DNA from: Vibrio navarrensis
Lineage (GTDB): Bacteria; Pseudomonadota; Gammaproteobacteria; Enterobacterales; Vibrionaceae
DNA length: 64,000 bases
Assembly: GCF_015767675.1 (NCBI RefSeq)
Contig: NZ_CP065217.1
Location: 806,001-870,000, forward strand
Direction: 5' to 3'
Shown piece by piece: positions 10,615-19,768 of this stretch. The notes under the pieces were generated by a model. It did not search any database, had not been told where the DNA came from, and worked only from the letters and a program-made list of their open reading frames with translations. The translations under genes and the position numbers were made by a program. How positions within the stretch are numbered: the stretch's first letter is position 1; each line of letters begins with the position of its first letter.

Positions 10615-11716
10615 TGGTGGTTTCCTTGTCGGTATGGAGTGTCGCGCTAAGTTCGGCTTTGGCGGCTTCAAGTAATTTGGCATCACGTTCTTCACGGCGA
10701 CGCTGCTCAAATGCTTTACGCTCTTTTTGGTCTTGCGCTTCCCACTTTTCGTAGGCATTGACGATACGAGCGACCACCGGGTGGCGTACCACGTCGTCTG
10801 ATTGGAAGAAGTTAAAGCTAATTTCGTCGACCTCATTGAGCACTTCAATCGCATGGCGCAGGCCAGATTTTGCACCGCGAGGCAAGTCAATCTGAGTCAC
10901 GTCACCGGTAATCACGGCGCGAGAGTTAAAACCGATGCGAGTTAAGAACATTTTCATCTGTTCAACCGTAGTGTTTTGACTCTCATCAAGAATAATGAAG
11001 GCGTCGTTAAGCGTGCGTCCGCGCATGTAAGCGAGCGGCGCTACTTCGATGACGTTACGCTCAATCAGTTTCTCTACGCGCTCAAAGCCGAGCATTTCGA
11101 ATAGGGCGTCGTACAATGGGCGTAGGTATGGGTCCACTTTTTGGCTCAAATCACCGGGAAGAAAGCCGAGTTTCTCGCCCGCTTCAACGGCAGGGCGGGT
11201 GAGCAGAATGCGGCGGATCTCTTGGCGCTCCAAAGCATCGACCGCAGCGGCGACCGCTAGATAGGTTTTACCTGTTCCGGCAGGGCCAATACCGAAGGTG
11301 ATGTCGTGCGTGACCATGTTGACCAGATACTGCGCCTGATTGGGCGTTCTTGGTTTGATGACGCCTTTTTTGGTCTTAACAAAAACTTCTTTTCCGTGAG
11401 CAATCGCAGATTCACTGTGCTGCTCAAGAACACCAGACTCTTTGATTGCGAGGTGAATATCTTCTGGCTCGATGTCTTTGATTTGATCGCGTACTGGTGA
11501 GGTTTCCACGTACAGGGTTTTGAGTATGTCCAGTGCTGCGGCCGAGGTGTGCGCTTTACCAACGATGGTAAAAAAGTGGCCACGGTTACTGATTTCAACG
11601 CCAAGGCGACGTTCTAAATGCTTGATATTGTCGTCAAACGGACCACATAAACTGGCAAGACGACGATTGTCTGAAGGTTCTAGATTGATTTCCAGAGTAA
11701 CTATTTTATTGCTCAA
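10604..11716 (-). CDS. ybeZ: PhoH-like ATPase YbeZ
   Basis: A 370-residue P-loop ATPase of the PhoH family that partners YbeY in rRNA processing. The Walker A sequence [12 protein letters not shown] lies near residue 145, and the Walker B region is FIILDESQN. The N-terminal ~100 residues (with [10 protein letters not shown]) form a KH-like region. The last ~40 residues are rich in Lys, Arg and Glu. It follows miaB and overlaps ybeY. Confidence 0.94.
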   Translation of the reverse strand: MSNKIVTLEINLEPSDNRRLASLCGPFDDNIKHLERRLGVEISNRGHFFTIVGKAHTSAAALDILKTLYVETSPVRDQIKDIEPEDIHLAIKESGVLEQHSESAIAHGKEVFVKTKKGVIKPRTPNQAQYLVNMVTHDITFGIGPAGTGKTYLAVAAAVDALERQEIRRILLTRPAVEAGEKLGFLPGDLSQKVDPYLRPLYDALFEMLGFERVEKLIERNVIEVAPLAYMRGRTLNDAFIILDESQNTTVEQMKMFLTRIGFNSRAVITGDVTQIDLPRGAKSGLRHAIEVLNEVDEISFNFFQSDDVVRHPVVARIVNAYEKWEAQDQKERKAFEQRRREERDAKLLEAAKAELSATLHTDKETTNGH

Positions 11717-11787
11717 ATTTGCCTCTCATTACGGCCACTTTCGGGGACCTGATAACGACCAGATCCCCTATGGCGGTTTCTATAAGC

Positions 11788-13212
11788 TTAAGGCGTAAAA
11801 GTTGTTACACCCAGCTCATCTTCACGGCGGGTTTTCGCCATCATTTGGGTTGGAGAAATAACACTGCGCAGATTCATCTCTTTTTCGGTACGAATCAACT
11901 CACCACGCAGAGAGTTCGGGAAAACGTCGACGATCTTCACATCGACAAATTGGCCAATCAGGTCAGCGCTGCCTTCGAAATTGACCACGCGGTTGTTTTC
12001 GGTACGACCACGCAGTTCCATCAAATTTTTCTTCGACGGGCCTTCGACTAGAATACGCTGTTCTGTTCCCATCATCAGGCGAGAATAGCGCATTGCTTGT
12101 GTATTGATCTGTTGCTGCAGTTCGTACAAACGCTCTTTTTTGGTCTCTTCCGACAGTTCACAAGGGTAGTCGGCCGCTGGCGTCCCTGGGCGAGGTGAGA
12201 AGATAAAGCTAAAGCTCATATCAAAATCGACCTCGCGGATCAGTTTCATTGTGTCTTGGAAATCTTTGTCGCTTTCACCAGGGAATCCGACAATGAAGTC
12301 CGAACTGATTTGAATGTCAGGGCGTGCTTTACGCAGTTTACGGATGATCGACTTGTATTCAATGGCCGTGTGTGGGCGTTTCATCATGGTCAGAATACGG
12401 TCGCTGCCGCTTTGTACTGGCAAATGCAGGAAGCTCACCAGTTCAGGGGTGTCTTCGTAAACTGCGATGATGTCGTCAGTAAATTCCAGCGGGTGGCTGG
12501 TGGTAAAGCGAATGCGGTCAATGCCGTCAATCGAGGCGACTAAACGCAGTAACTGAGCAAACGAGCAGATTTCGCCATCGTGCATTGGTCCACGGTAGGC
12601 GTTCACGTTCTGCCCAAGCAGGTTCACTTCGCGTACACCTTGCTCAGCGAGTTGGGCGATTTCATAAAGTACGTCGTCCATCGGACGGCTTACTTCCTCA
12701 CCACGGGTGTAGGGCACCACGCAGTAAGTACAGTATTTAGAACAGCCTTCCATGATGGAAACGAAGGCGCTAGCGCCTTCCGCACGAGGCTCTGGTAGGC
12801 GGTCGAATTTCTCAATCTCAGGGAAAGAAATGTCCATCACTGGCGCATGTTCGGTTTGTGATTGTTTGATCATTTCAGGCAGACGGTGCAGGGTTTGCGG
12901 GCCAAAAATGACGTCAACAAACGGGGCGCGATCGCGAATGTGATCCCCTTCCTGAGTCGCCACACAACCACCAACGCCAATCACTACGCCTGGTTTTTTG
13001 TCTTTCAGCGTTTTCCAACGACCAAGCTGGTGGAATACTTTCTCTTGTGCTTTTTCACGGATAGAACAGGTATTCAGGAGTAAGACATCAGCTTCTTCTG
13101 GTTCTTCTGTTAATTCGTAGCCATTCGCTGCGTTCAGCAGATCCGCCATTTTTGATGAATCGTATTCGTTCATCTGGCAACCCCAGGTCTTAATTAGCAG
13201 TTTCTTACTCAT
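11788..13212 (-). CDS. miaB: tRNA-2-methylthio-N6-dimethylallyladenosine synthase MiaB
   Basis: Radical-SAM methylthiotransferase that converts i6A37 to ms2i6A37 in tRNAs reading UNN codons. The 474 residues carry an N-terminal UPF0004 domain with three Cys for the auxiliary cluster ([22 protein letters not shown]), the radical-SAM motif in [17 protein letters not shown] at about residues 155-171, and a C-terminal TRAM domain. It heads the ybeZ-ybeY-corC-lnt run and is divergent from ubiF, a known conserved arrangement. Confidence 0.97.
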   Translation of the reverse strand: MSKKLLIKTWGCQMNEYDSSKMADLLNAANGYELTEEPEEADVLLLNTCSIREKAQEKVFHQLGRWKTLKDKKPGVVIGVGGCVATQEGDHIRDRAPFVDVIFGPQTLHRLPEMIKQSQTEHAPVMDISFPEIEKFDRLPEPRAEGASAFVSIMEGCSKYCTYCVVPYTRGEEVSRPMDDVLYEIAQLAEQGVREVNLLGQNVNAYRGPMHDGEICSFAQLLRLVASIDGIDRIRFTTSHPLEFTDDIIAVYEDTPELVSFLHLPVQSGSDRILTMMKRPHTAIEYKSIIRKLRKARPDIQISSDFIVGFPGESDKDFQDTMKLIREVDFDMSFSFIFSPRPGTPAADYPCELSEETKKERLYELQQQINTQAMRYSRLMMGTEQRILVEGPSKKNLMELRGRTENNRVVNFEGSADLIGQFVDVKIVDVFPNSLRGELIRTEKEMNLRSVISPTQMMAKTRREDELGVTTFTP

Positions 13213-13517
13213 CTCACTTTCGCTCGTATTAATACTGAAAAAACGTTGAACTATGGATGTTCAAATTATAGCCGCCCTCGCGGCGGTAAGCGGCGTATTG
13301 TACTGCTTTAAAAACCGACTGACTAGTCATCTGGCTAATTCTCTGCAAAGCCTGATGGAATCTAGGGTTTCACCTCTTAAATGGTGAGGTTTTTTACCAA
13401 CAAAAAGGCGATGGCGATCCATTCCATTTGGTCATTTTTGACAAAGTATTTCGTATATGCCGCGGCAAAACGTACAATGAAAAACCGTCTGTGAATCAAG
13501 ATGATCAAGAGAAGCAA

Positions 13518-14666
13518 ATGAACAAATATGACATCGCTGTTATCGGTGGAGGCATGGTAGGTGCCGCGGTTGCGATTGGTTTTGCCAAGCAAGGCCGCAG
13601 TGTACTGGTGATAGACAGCGCTGTGCCTGAGGCGTTTTTCCCGCAGCAGGCTATGGATATCCGTGTTTCCGCCATCTCGCATAATTCGGTGCGCCTGCTC
13701 GAGACTCTCGGCGCTTGGCAGCACATTAAGGCGATGCGTGTTTGTCCTTACAAGCGCCTTGAAACATGGGAGCACCCTGAGTGTCGCACACGTTTTCACA
13801 GTGATGCGCTGCAGCTAGAACAGTTGGGTTTTATTGTTGAAAACCGTTTGATTCAATTGGGTTTATGGCAAGAGTTTGCTCATTATGACAATTTGACGCT
13901 GCTGTGCCCAGAACGTCTGCAAAGCATCCAGTTTATGCAAACTAACCTGTTAACACTGGAAAGTGGCCTGCAGGTTGAGGCTGATTGGGTCATTGGTGCC
14001 GATGGGGCTCACTCCAAAGTTCGTGGCTTGGCGGGCATTGGTGTGACGGCTTGGGATTATCGCCAGCATTGCATGTTGATAAGCGTGGAGACTGCACTGC
14101 CGCAGCAAGACATCACGTGGCAGCAATTTGCCCCAAGTGGTCCTCGCTCTTTCTTACCGTTGTGTGGGAACCAAGCTTCTCTGGTGTGGTATGACTCACC
14201 GCAGCGGATTCGCAAGCTCTCTTCTCTCTCGGCGGAGCTGCTTAAGCAAGAAATTCTCGCTCATTTTCCTGGCGAGTTGGGCGAGATCAACGTATTACGT
14301 TGGGGGACGTTCCCGCTGACTCGTCGACACGCGCAAAGCTATGCCAAGAACAACTGTCTGCTTGTTGGCGATGCGGCTCACACCATTAATCCGCTTGCCG
14401 GACAAGGGGTTAATTTAGGTTTTAAAGATGTCGAACAACTGCTTAAGGTCTGTGATGGCAAACCATTGACCTTGCAAGCGCAAAAGCAATATCAATCCGC
14501 GCGTCGTGCCGATAATCTACTGATGCAAACGGGGATGGATCTGTTCTATAAAGGGTTTAGCAACGATCTTACGCCATTGAAATTTGCCCGTAATGCCGCG
14601 TTGAAGCTGGCTGAACATTCTGGGCCAATCAAGCAGCAAGTGCTGAAATACGCATTAGGGCTATAA
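13518..14666 (+). CDS. ubiF: FAD-dependent ubiquinone-biosynthesis hydroxylase, UbiF type
   Basis: Flavin monooxygenase of the UbiH/UbiF/VisC family. By position next to miaB and the Gln/Leu/Met tRNA array, as in E. coli, it is UbiF, which hydroxylates 3-demethoxyubiquinol. The frame is open from 13428, but the ATG at 13518 has a GAGAAG ribosome-binding site and starts the dinucleotide fold at once (IAVIGGGMVGAAVAIGF). This gives 382 residues. The second FAD motif GDAAHTINPLAGQGVNLG is present near residue 280. UbiH-type relatives are the alternative, and sequence alone does not settle the exact ring position. Confidence 0.88.
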   Translation: MNKYDIAVIGGGMVGAAVAIGFAKQGRSVLVIDSAVPEAFFPQQAMDIRVSAISHNSVRLLETLGAWQHIKAMRVCPYKRLETWEHPECRTRFHSDALQLEQLGFIVENRLIQLGLWQEFAHYDNLTLLCPERLQSIQFMQTNLLTLESGLQVEADWVIGADGAHSKVRGLAGIGVTAWDYRQHCMLISVETALPQQDITWQQFAPSGPRSFLPLCGNQASLVWYDSPQRIRKLSSLSAELLKQEILAHFPGELGEINVLRWGTFPLTRRHAQSYAKNNCLLVGDAAHTINPLAGQGVNLGFKDVEQLLKVCDGKPLTLQAQKQYQSARRADNLLMQTGMDLFYKGFSNDLTPLKFARNAALKLAEHSGPIKQQVLKYALGL

Positions 14667-14689
14667 AGAACACGTTATTTTTTATTCAG

Positions 14690-14717
14690 GAAGCGAGCTT
14701 GTTTGGGCTCGCTTTCT
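14690..14717 (+). terminator. Terminator after ubiF
   Basis: The hairpin GAAGCGAGC / GCTCGCTTTC lies 24 bases after the ubiF stop and is followed by a short T-rich run. It faces the tRNA array on the other strand. Confidence 0.6.
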
Positions 14718-14751
14718 TATGAGGAATCGAAAGATATTTGGGATGCTTAGA

Positions 14752-14780
14752 TAAAACAAAACCCAGCCAAAGCTGGGTTT
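14752..14780 (-). terminator. Terminator of the tRNA array
   Basis: The hairpin AAACCCAGC / GCTGGGTTT lies just past the last tRNA on the minus strand and is followed on that strand by TTTTGTTTTAT. This closes the tRNA transcription unit. Confidence 0.85.
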
Positions 14781-14788
14781 AATGTTTA

Positions 14789-14873
14789 TGGTGCGGAAGG
14801 AGAGACTCGAACTCTCACACCTTGCGGCGCCAGAACCTAAATCTGGTGCGTCTACCAATTTCGCCACTTCCGC
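14789..14873 (-). tRNA. tRNA-Leu(UAG), copy 1
   Basis: 85 bases with an encoded CCA. The anticodon TAG sits in a CCAGA/TCTGG stem. The acceptor GCGGAAG/CTTCCGC is perfect and a long variable arm is present. It is the last tRNA of the array and one of seven copies with the same sequence. Confidence 0.97.
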
Positions 14874-14918
14874 ACAAATTGTGTTGCTACTAAGAGTTGA
14901 ATCTCAATAGCGATATAG

Positions 14919-14993
14919 TGGCAGGTCTACCTGGATTCGAACCAGGGAATGGCGGCATCAAAAGCCGCTGCCTTACCGCTTGGCGATAGACCT
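14919..14993 (-). tRNA. tRNA-Gln(UUG), variant copy
   Basis: 75 bases with CCA encoded, acceptor AGGTCTA/TAGACCT and anticodon TTG. Its anticodon stem is GCGGC/GCCGC, whereas the other four Gln copies have ACGGG/CCCGT. Both changed pairs stay Watson-Crick. Confidence 0.96.
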
Positions 14994-15019
14994 GCAGTGA
15001 TAGTTTGACTATCAAATGA

Positions 15020-15104
15020 TGGTGCGGAAGGAGAGACTCGAACTCTCACACCTTGCGGCGCCAGAACCTAAATCTGGTGCGTCTACCAATTTCGCCACTT
15101 CCGC
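15020..15104 (-). tRNA. tRNA-Leu(UAG), copy 2
   Basis: Same sequence as copy 1, CCA encoded. It begins a Leu-Gln repeat unit of about 231 bp. Confidence 0.97.
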
Positions 15105-15149
15105 ACAAATTTTTTTACTATTAAGAATTGAATCTCAACAGCGATATAG

Positions 15150-15224
15150 TGGCAGGTCTACCTGGATTCGAACCAGGGAATGACGGGATCAAAACCCGTT
15201 GCCTTACCGCTTGGCGATAGACCT
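15150..15224 (-). tRNA. tRNA-Gln(UUG)
   Basis: 75 bases, anticodon TTG in an ACGGG/CCCGT stem, CCA encoded. The spacer to the preceding Leu copy (AATCTCAACAGCGATATAG) is repeated beside other Gln copies. Confidence 0.97.
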
Positions 15225-15252
15225 GCAGAGACAGCCAGTGCTATCAAAACTA

Positions 15253-15337
15253 TGGTGCGGAAGGAGAGACTCGAACTCTCACACCTTGCGGCGCCAGAAC
15301 CTAAATCTGGTGCGTCTACCAATTTCGCCACTTCCGC
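15253..15337 (-). tRNA. tRNA-Leu(UAG), copy 3
   Basis: Same sequence as copies 1 and 2, CCA encoded. It lies 233 bp from copy 2, in phase with the Leu-Gln repeat. Confidence 0.97.
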
Positions 15338-15381
15338 ACAAATTTTTTACTATTAAGAATTGAATCTCAACAGCGATATAG

Positions 15382-15456
15382 TGGCAGGTCTACCTGGATT
15401 CGAACCAGGGAATGACGGGATCAAAACCCGTTGCCTTACCGCTTGGCGATAGACCT
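15382..15456 (-). tRNA. tRNA-Gln(UUG)
   Basis: Same sequence as the Gln copy at 15150, with the same flanking spacer. CCA encoded. Confidence 0.97.
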
Positions 15457-15482
15457 GCAGTGATAGTTTGACTATCAAATCA

Positions 15483-15567
15483 TGGTGCGGAAGGAGAGAC
15501 TCGAACTCTCACACCTTGCGGCGCCAGAACCTAAATCTGGTGCGTCTACCAATTTCGCCACTTCCGC
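15483..15567 (-). tRNA. tRNA-Leu(UAG), copy 4
   Basis: Same sequence as the other UAG copies. It adjoins the first Leu(CAG)-Met pair. The block Leu-UAG/Leu-CAG/Met here is duplicated 541 bp away. Confidence 0.97.
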
Positions 15568-15585
15568 ATATTAACTTATCTGACT

Positions 15586-15672
15586 TGGTGCGGAGGGAGG
15601 GACTTGAACCCTCACGTCCTAACGGACACTAGCACCTGAAGCTAGCGCGTCTACCAATTCCGCCACCACCGC
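15586..15672 (-). tRNA. tRNA-Leu(CAG), copy 1
   Basis: 87 bases, anticodon CAG in a CTAGC/GCTAG stem, long variable arm, CCA encoded. The acceptor strands GCGGTGG and CCTCCGC leave a T-T mismatch at pair 5-68, and the second copy has it too. Confidence 0.96.
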
Positions 15673-15693
15673 GAAATCAGACAGTTATAAAAA

Positions 15694-15770
15694 TGGTGGC
15701 TACGACGGGATTCGAACCTGTGACCCCATCATTATGAGTGATGTGCTCTAACCAACTGAGCTACGTAGCC
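15694..15770 (-). tRNA. tRNA-Met(CAU), elongator, copy 1
   Basis: 77 bases with acceptor GGCTACG/CGTAGCC and anticodon CAT in a CATCA/TGATG stem. The acceptor is fully paired at position 1-72, so it is not an initiator. CCA encoded. As far as I recall it is identical to E. coli metT. Confidence 0.96.
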
Positions 15771-15792
15771 ACTCTAAAACTGAAACAATTTA

Positions 15793-15877
15793 TGGTGCGG
15801 AAGGAGAGACTCGAACTCTCACACCTTGCGGCGCCAGAACCTAAATCTGGTGCGTCTACCAATTTCGCCACTTCCGC
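15793..15877 (-). tRNA. tRNA-Leu(UAG), copy 5
   Basis: Same sequence as the other UAG copies, CCA encoded. Confidence 0.97.
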
Positions 15878-15922
15878 ATAAATTGTCTGCTAATCAAGAT
15901 AATCATCTCAATAGCGATATAG

Positions 15923-15997
15923 TGGCAGGTCTACCTGGATTCGAACCAGGGAATGACGGGATCAAAACCCGTTGCCTTACCGCTTGGCGATAGACCT
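15923..15997 (-). tRNA. tRNA-Gln(UUG)
   Basis: Same sequence as the Gln copy at 15150, CCA encoded. Its 3'-side spacer GCAGTGATAGTTTGACTATC recurs after other Gln copies. Confidence 0.97.
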
Positions 15998-16023
15998 GCA
16001 GTGATAGTTTGACTATCAAATTA

Positions 16024-16108
16024 TGGTGCGGAAGGAGAGACTCGAACTCTCACACCTTGCGGCGCCAGAACCTAAATCTGGTGCGTCTACCAATTTCGCC
16101 ACTTCCGC
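16024..16108 (-). tRNA. tRNA-Leu(UAG), copy 6
   Basis: Same sequence as the other UAG copies. It begins the second Leu-UAG/Leu-CAG/Met block. Confidence 0.97.
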
Positions 16109-16126
16109 ATATTAACTTATCTGATT

Positions 16127-16213
16127 TGGTGCGGAGGGAGGGACTTGAACCCTCACGTCCTAACGGACACTAGCACCTGAAGCTAGCGCGTCTACCAATT
16201 CCGCCACCACCGC
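16127..16213 (-). tRNA. tRNA-Leu(CAG), copy 2
   Basis: Identical to the copy at 15586, including the T-T mismatch at acceptor pair 5-68. Confidence 0.96.
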
Positions 16214-16235
16214 GAAATCAGACAGTTATAAATTA

Positions 16236-16312
16236 TGGTGGCTACGACGGGATTCGAACCTGTGACCCCATCATTATGAGTGATGTGCTCTAACCAACTG
16301 AGCTACGTAGCC
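16236..16312 (-). tRNA. tRNA-Met(CAU), elongator, copy 2
   Basis: Same sequence as the Met copy at 15694. It is the first tRNA downstream of the internal promoter at 16329-16357. Confidence 0.96.
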
Positions 16313-16328
16313 ATCTTGCGAGCGAGAC

Positions 16329-16357
16329 AATATAACGATTCTCTTGCTCAGTGACAA
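16329..16357 (-). promoter_or_regulatory. Internal sigma-70 promoter of the tRNA array
   Basis: On the minus strand, TTGTCA is followed by a 17-base spacer and TATATT, then a GC-rich discriminator (GTCTCGCTCGC) typical of growth-rate controlled stable-RNA promoters. It lies 16-17 bases before the Met gene ending at 16312 and would transcribe the 14 tRNAs downstream. Confidence 0.75.
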
Positions 16358-16388
16358 CCCCTTGTCGGTGGTTTTCACTTGTAAATAG

Positions 16389-16463
16389 TGGCAGGTCTAC
16401 CTGGATTCGAACCAGGGGATGACGGGATCAAAACCCGTTGCCTTACCGCTTGGCGATAGACCT
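16389..16463 (-). tRNA. tRNA-Gln(UUG)
   Basis: 75 bases, anticodon TTG, CCA encoded. It differs from the common Gln sequence by one base next to the T-stem (AGGGG instead of AGGGA on the plus strand). Confidence 0.96.
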
Positions 16464-16489
16464 GCAGTGATAGTTTGACTATCAAATTA

Positions 16490-16574
16490 TGGTGCGGAAG
16501 GAGAGACTCGAACTCTCACACCTTGCGGCGCCAGAACCTAAATCTGGTGCGTCTACCAATTTCGCCACTTCCGC
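16490..16574 (-). tRNA. tRNA-Leu(UAG), copy 7
   Basis: Same sequence as the other UAG copies, CCA encoded. Confidence 0.97.
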
Positions 16575-16611
16575 GCAATTCCTGAATGCTTTATGCAAAA
16601 ACACTTAGGAA

Positions 16612-16688
16612 TGGTGGCTACGACGGGATTCGAACCTGTGACCCCATCATTATGAGTGATGTGCTCTAACCAACTGAGCTACGTAGCC
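16612..16688 (-). tRNA. tRNA-Met(CAU), elongator, copy 3
   Basis: Same sequence as the other two Met copies. It is the first tRNA of the whole array, behind the promoter at 16743-16771. Confidence 0.96.
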
Positions 16689-16742
16689 ATTACCATATTT
16701 TGTCCCTTTCGTTTCATTGCTGTTGCGTCGGGAACGGGGCGC

Positions 16743-16771
16743 ATTATGCGGAGTTGAGTGACAACCGTCAA
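16743..16771 (-). promoter_or_regulatory. Main sigma-70 promoter of the tRNA array
   Basis: On the minus strand, TTGACG, a 17-base spacer and CATAAT are followed by GCGCCCCG, a discriminator of the stringently controlled type. It lies about 55 bases before the first tRNA (Met at 16688). Confidence 0.85.
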
Positions 16772-16904
16772 TAGTTTTTTGCAATAAATCCGGGCAAATC
16801 AATCGTTCGCTTTCTTTTTAGACAAAGAGGCGTGTTTGTGATCGAAAACTGCTAGCAAAGTGGCTGGCTTTGAATGACTTAACTTGATCTTACTGGGTTT
16901 AAAT

Positions 16905-16930
16905 GAAAAAAGCCGACATTTTTGTCGGCT
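16905..16930 (-). terminator. Terminator of pth-ychF
   Basis: Hairpin AGCCGACA / TGTCGGCT. On the minus strand it is followed by TTTTTTCATTT, 38 bases after the ychF stop. Confidence 0.85.
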
Positions 16931-16967
16931 CTGAAATGCGTTCTAAGAATGCGTTTTATGCTAAGGT

Positions 16968-18059
16968 TTACACGTTGAAACGGAAGTGAACCACATCACC
17001 ATCTTTGACGATGTACTCTTTGCCTTCCAAACGCCATTTACCCGCATCTTTTGCACCGTTTTCACCTTTGAATTCGATAAAATCGCCGTAACCGATCACT
17101 TCCGCGCGAATAAAGCCTTTTTCGAAGTCAGTGTGGATTTTGCCTGCAGCTTTTGGTGCGGTTGCACCGACAGGAATGGTCCAAGCGCGCACTTCTTTTA
17201 CACCAGCGGTGAAGTAGGTGTGCAGGTTGAGCAGTTCGTAACCGGCACGGATAACGCGGTTTAATCCCGGTTCTTCAATGCCCATATCAGCCAAGAACTC
17301 GGCGCGTTCGTCATCTTCCAGCTCCGCCATTTCGGATTCGATCGCTGCACAAACTGGAACCACTACGTTGTTCTCTTTAGCTGCAAACTCACGTACTGCA
17401 TCTAGGTATGGATTGTTTTCAAAGCCATCTTCATTGACGTTAGCAATGTACATGGTTGGTTTGAGCGTTAGGAAGTTAAGGTAGCCCACTGCCTCTTGCT
17501 CTTCTTTTGACAGTTCAACCGTACGGGCAGAGCCGCCTTCAGTCAGAACAGGCAGCAGCTTTTCAAGCACAGTCAGTTCAAACTTGGCGTCTTTATCGCC
17601 GCCTTTGGCTTTTTTCGCTTGGCGCTGAATGGCACGTTCACAGGAGTCAAGGTCTGCCATTGCCAGTTCAAGGTTGATCACTTCAATATCTTCGATAGGA
17701 GAGACTTTACCTGCAACGTGAACGATATTTTCGTTTTCAAAACAACGTACTACGTGACCAATCGCGTCCGTTTCGCGGATGTTGGCAAGGAATTTGTTCC
17801 CAAGGCCTTCGCCGCGTGAAGCGCCCGCAACCAGACCTGCAATATCAACGAATTCCATCGTGGTAGGCAGAACACGCTGTGGGTTCACAATGGCTGCCAA
17901 TGCGTCTAAGCGCAGGTCCGGCACCGGTACTACGCCAGTATTTGGTTCGATAGTACAGAACGGGAAGTTAGCGGCTTCAATGCCTGCTTTGGTGAGTGCG
18001 TTAAACAGAGTTGATTTACCAACGTTTGGCAAACCAACGATGCCACATTTAAAACCCAT
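16968..18059 (-). CDS. ychF: Ribosome-binding ATPase YchF (Obg family)
   Basis: P-loop protein of the Obg-HflX superfamily that prefers ATP over GTP and binds ribosomes. The 363 residues have the G1 motif [14 protein letters not shown], the switch region [26 protein letters not shown], and a C-terminal TGS domain ([15 protein letters not shown] to the end). Downstream of pth with a 10-bp gap, the same pairing as in E. coli, so the two are cotranscribed. Confidence 0.97.
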   Translation of the reverse strand: MGFKCGIVGLPNVGKSTLFNALTKAGIEAANFPFCTIEPNTGVVPVPDLRLDALAAIVNPQRVLPTTMEFVDIAGLVAGASRGEGLGNKFLANIRETDAIGHVVRCFENENIVHVAGKVSPIEDIEVINLELAMADLDSCERAIQRQAKKAKGGDKDAKFELTVLEKLLPVLTEGGSARTVELSKEEQEAVGYLNFLTLKPTMYIANVNEDGFENNPYLDAVREFAAKENNVVVPVCAAIESEMAELEDDERAEFLADMGIEEPGLNRVIRAGYELLNLHTYFTAGVKEVRAWTIPVGATAPKAAGKIHTDFEKGFIRAEVIGYGDFIEFKGENGAKDAGKWRLEGKEYIVKDGDVVHFRFNV

Positions 18060-18069
18060 GATTGTAACC

Positions 18070-18660
18070 TTATTCAGCTTTGAACGTGTGGAGGCGATTT
18101 TGTGCTTTAGACAAACCTTCTTTCAGAAGGATGTCTAGGCAGCGAACGGATTCATCCACTGCCGCGTCAAGGAGCTGTTGCTCATTGGCTGGGGCCTTGC
18201 CCAGCACAAAACCTGCCACTTTATCTTTGTGTCCGGGATGGCCGATGCCGATCCGCAGACGGTAAAATTCTTTGTTGTTAGCCAGCTTGCTGATGGTGTC
18301 GCGCAGGCCATTGTGTCCTCCGTGACCGCCACCCTTTTTGAACTTGGCAATACCGGGCGGTAGGTCGAGTTCATCGTGCGCCACCATGATCTCTTCCGCG
18401 CTGACTTGATAGAAGTTGGCAACGGCAGCTATCGATTTGCCAGATAGATTCATAAAGGTGGTTGGGATCAGCAAACGCAAATCTTGGCCGTTCATCGTGA
18501 TGCGTCCGGTCAAGCCAAAGAATTTTGCTTCATTCTTCAGCACCACATTGTGAACGCGTGCCAGCTCTTCTACTACCCAAGCCCCGGCATTATGGCGGGT
18601 TTTGGCGTAGTCTGGTCCTGGATTGGCAAGACCGACAAGTAGTTTGATCTGTTGACTCAA
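18070..18660 (-). CDS. pth: Peptidyl-tRNA hydrolase
   Basis: Recycles peptidyl-tRNA by cleaving the ester bond. The frame is open back to 18741, but the family start ([15 protein letters not shown]) corresponds to a TTG at 18660 and gives 196 residues, the usual Vibrio length. Catalytic His is in TRHNAG and the catalytic Asp in [18 protein letters not shown] and [11 protein letters not shown] are present. The TTG start is an inference from length and family alignment; a GAGAG stretch lies upstream. Confidence 0.94.
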   Translation of the reverse strand: MSQQIKLLVGLANPGPDYAKTRHNAGAWVVEELARVHNVVLKNEAKFFGLTGRITMNGQDLRLLIPTTFMNLSGKSIAAVANFYQVSAEEIMVAHDELDLPPGIAKFKKGGGHGGHNGLRDTISKLANNKEFYRLRIGIGHPGHKDKVAGFVLGKAPANEQQLLDAAVDESVRCLDILLKEGLSKAQNRLHTFKAE

Positions 18661-18743
18661 GGCTCGGATCTCTCTGGAATCTGCAAAAGCGCGGTATGAT
18701 AGCACAGAAAAGTTGCTGTGGGCGAGGTTGAGTCGCTGCAAAT

Positions 18744-18770
18744 AAAAACACCCCTGAGCGGGGTGTTTTT
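18744..18770 (-). terminator. Terminator after prs
   Basis: Hairpin AAAACACCCC / GGGGTGTTTT with a short TGAG loop and T-run on the minus strand, 22 bases after the prs stop. Confidence 0.88.
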
Positions 18771-18791
18771 GTGGATAAGGCGCAGCCAGAA

Positions 18792-19739
18792 TTACTGGTT
18801 GAACATCGCAGAGATAGACTCTTCGTTGCTGATACGACGAATCGCTTCTGCCAGCATGCCAGATAGAGTCAGTTGGGTGACTTTACCTGTTGCTGCCATC
18901 TCTTTGCTGAGCGTGATGGAGTCAGTAACAATGACTTGATCCAACACAGAATTCTTGATGTTCTTTGGCGCGTTGCCAGAGAATACCGCGTGAGTGGCGT
19001 AAGCGAAAACGCGTTTTGCGCCACGCTCTTTGAGCGCTTCTGCGGCTTTACACAGCGTACCGCCTGTGTCGATCATGTCATCGACGATCACGCAATCACG
19101 ACCTTCAACATCACCAATCAGGTTCATCACTTCAGAAACGTTGGCACGTGGACGACGCTTGTCAACGATAGCGATATCAATATCACCGAGTGCTTTTGCT
19201 GTTGCACGAGCTCGGACAACACCACCCAGATCCGGTGAAACCACAACAGGATCTTCAAGTCCGCGCGCTTTCATGTCTTCCAGTAGTACAGGCGTACCGA
19301 AGATGTTGTCTACTGGCACATCGAAGAAGCCTTGAATTTGTTCGGCGTGCAGGTCGATGGTCAGAACGCGGTCAACACCAACGTTAGACAGGAAATCTGC
19401 AACCACTTTTGCAGTAATAGGTACACGAGCAGAACGTACGCGACGGTCTTGGCGTGCGTAGCCGAAGTAAGGAATAACTGCTGTAATACGGCCCGCTGAA
19501 GCGCGGCGCATTGCATCAATCATCACGACCAGTTCCATCAGGTTGTCATTGGTAGGCGCACAAGTAGATTGAATGATAAATACATCACTACCACGAACAT
19601 TTTCGTTAATCTGTACAGCGACTTCGCCATCAGAAAAGCGAGAAACAGTAGCGTCACCAAGAGAGATGTAGAGACGATCAGCAATACGTTGGGCTAGTTC
19701 AGGTGTTGCGTTACCAGCAAATAGCTTCATATCAGGCAC
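18792..19739 (-). CDS. prs: Ribose-phosphate pyrophosphokinase
   Basis: Makes phosphoribosyl pyrophosphate from ribose 5-phosphate and ATP, feeding purine, pyrimidine, His, Trp and NAD synthesis. The 315 residues and the start [15 protein letters not shown] match the enterobacterial enzyme closely. The phosphoribosyl-binding loop [14 protein letters not shown] and the [10 protein letters not shown] stretch are intact. It is third in the lolB-ispE-prs run, 29 bp after ispE. Confidence 0.98.
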   Translation of the reverse strand: MPDMKLFAGNATPELAQRIADRLYISLGDATVSRFSDGEVAVQINENVRGSDVFIIQSTCAPTNDNLMELVVMIDAMRRASAGRITAVIPYFGYARQDRRVRSARVPITAKVVADFLSNVGVDRVLTIDLHAEQIQGFFDVPVDNIFGTPVLLEDMKARGLEDPVVVSPDLGGVVRARATAKALGDIDIAIVDKRRPRANVSEVMNLIGDVEGRDCVIVDDMIDTGGTLCKAAEALKERGAKRVFAYATHAVFSGNAPKNIKNSVLDQVIVTDSITLSKEMAATGKVTQLTLSGMLAEAIRRISNEESISAMFNQ

Positions 19740-19768
19740 GGTGGAAACCTCAGGGTTGCGTCCAGTTT

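Noticed and set aside
13377..13799. A 140-codon minus-strand frame over the start of ubiF
   Set aside because: It overlaps the recognisable FAD-binding N-terminus of ubiF on the other strand, has no family features and no ribosome-binding site.
14789..16688. Regularly repeated sequences that might suggest a CRISPR array
   Set aside because: The repeats are whole tRNA genes with good cloverleaf features and encoded CCA; the spacers are themselves repeated rather than unique.
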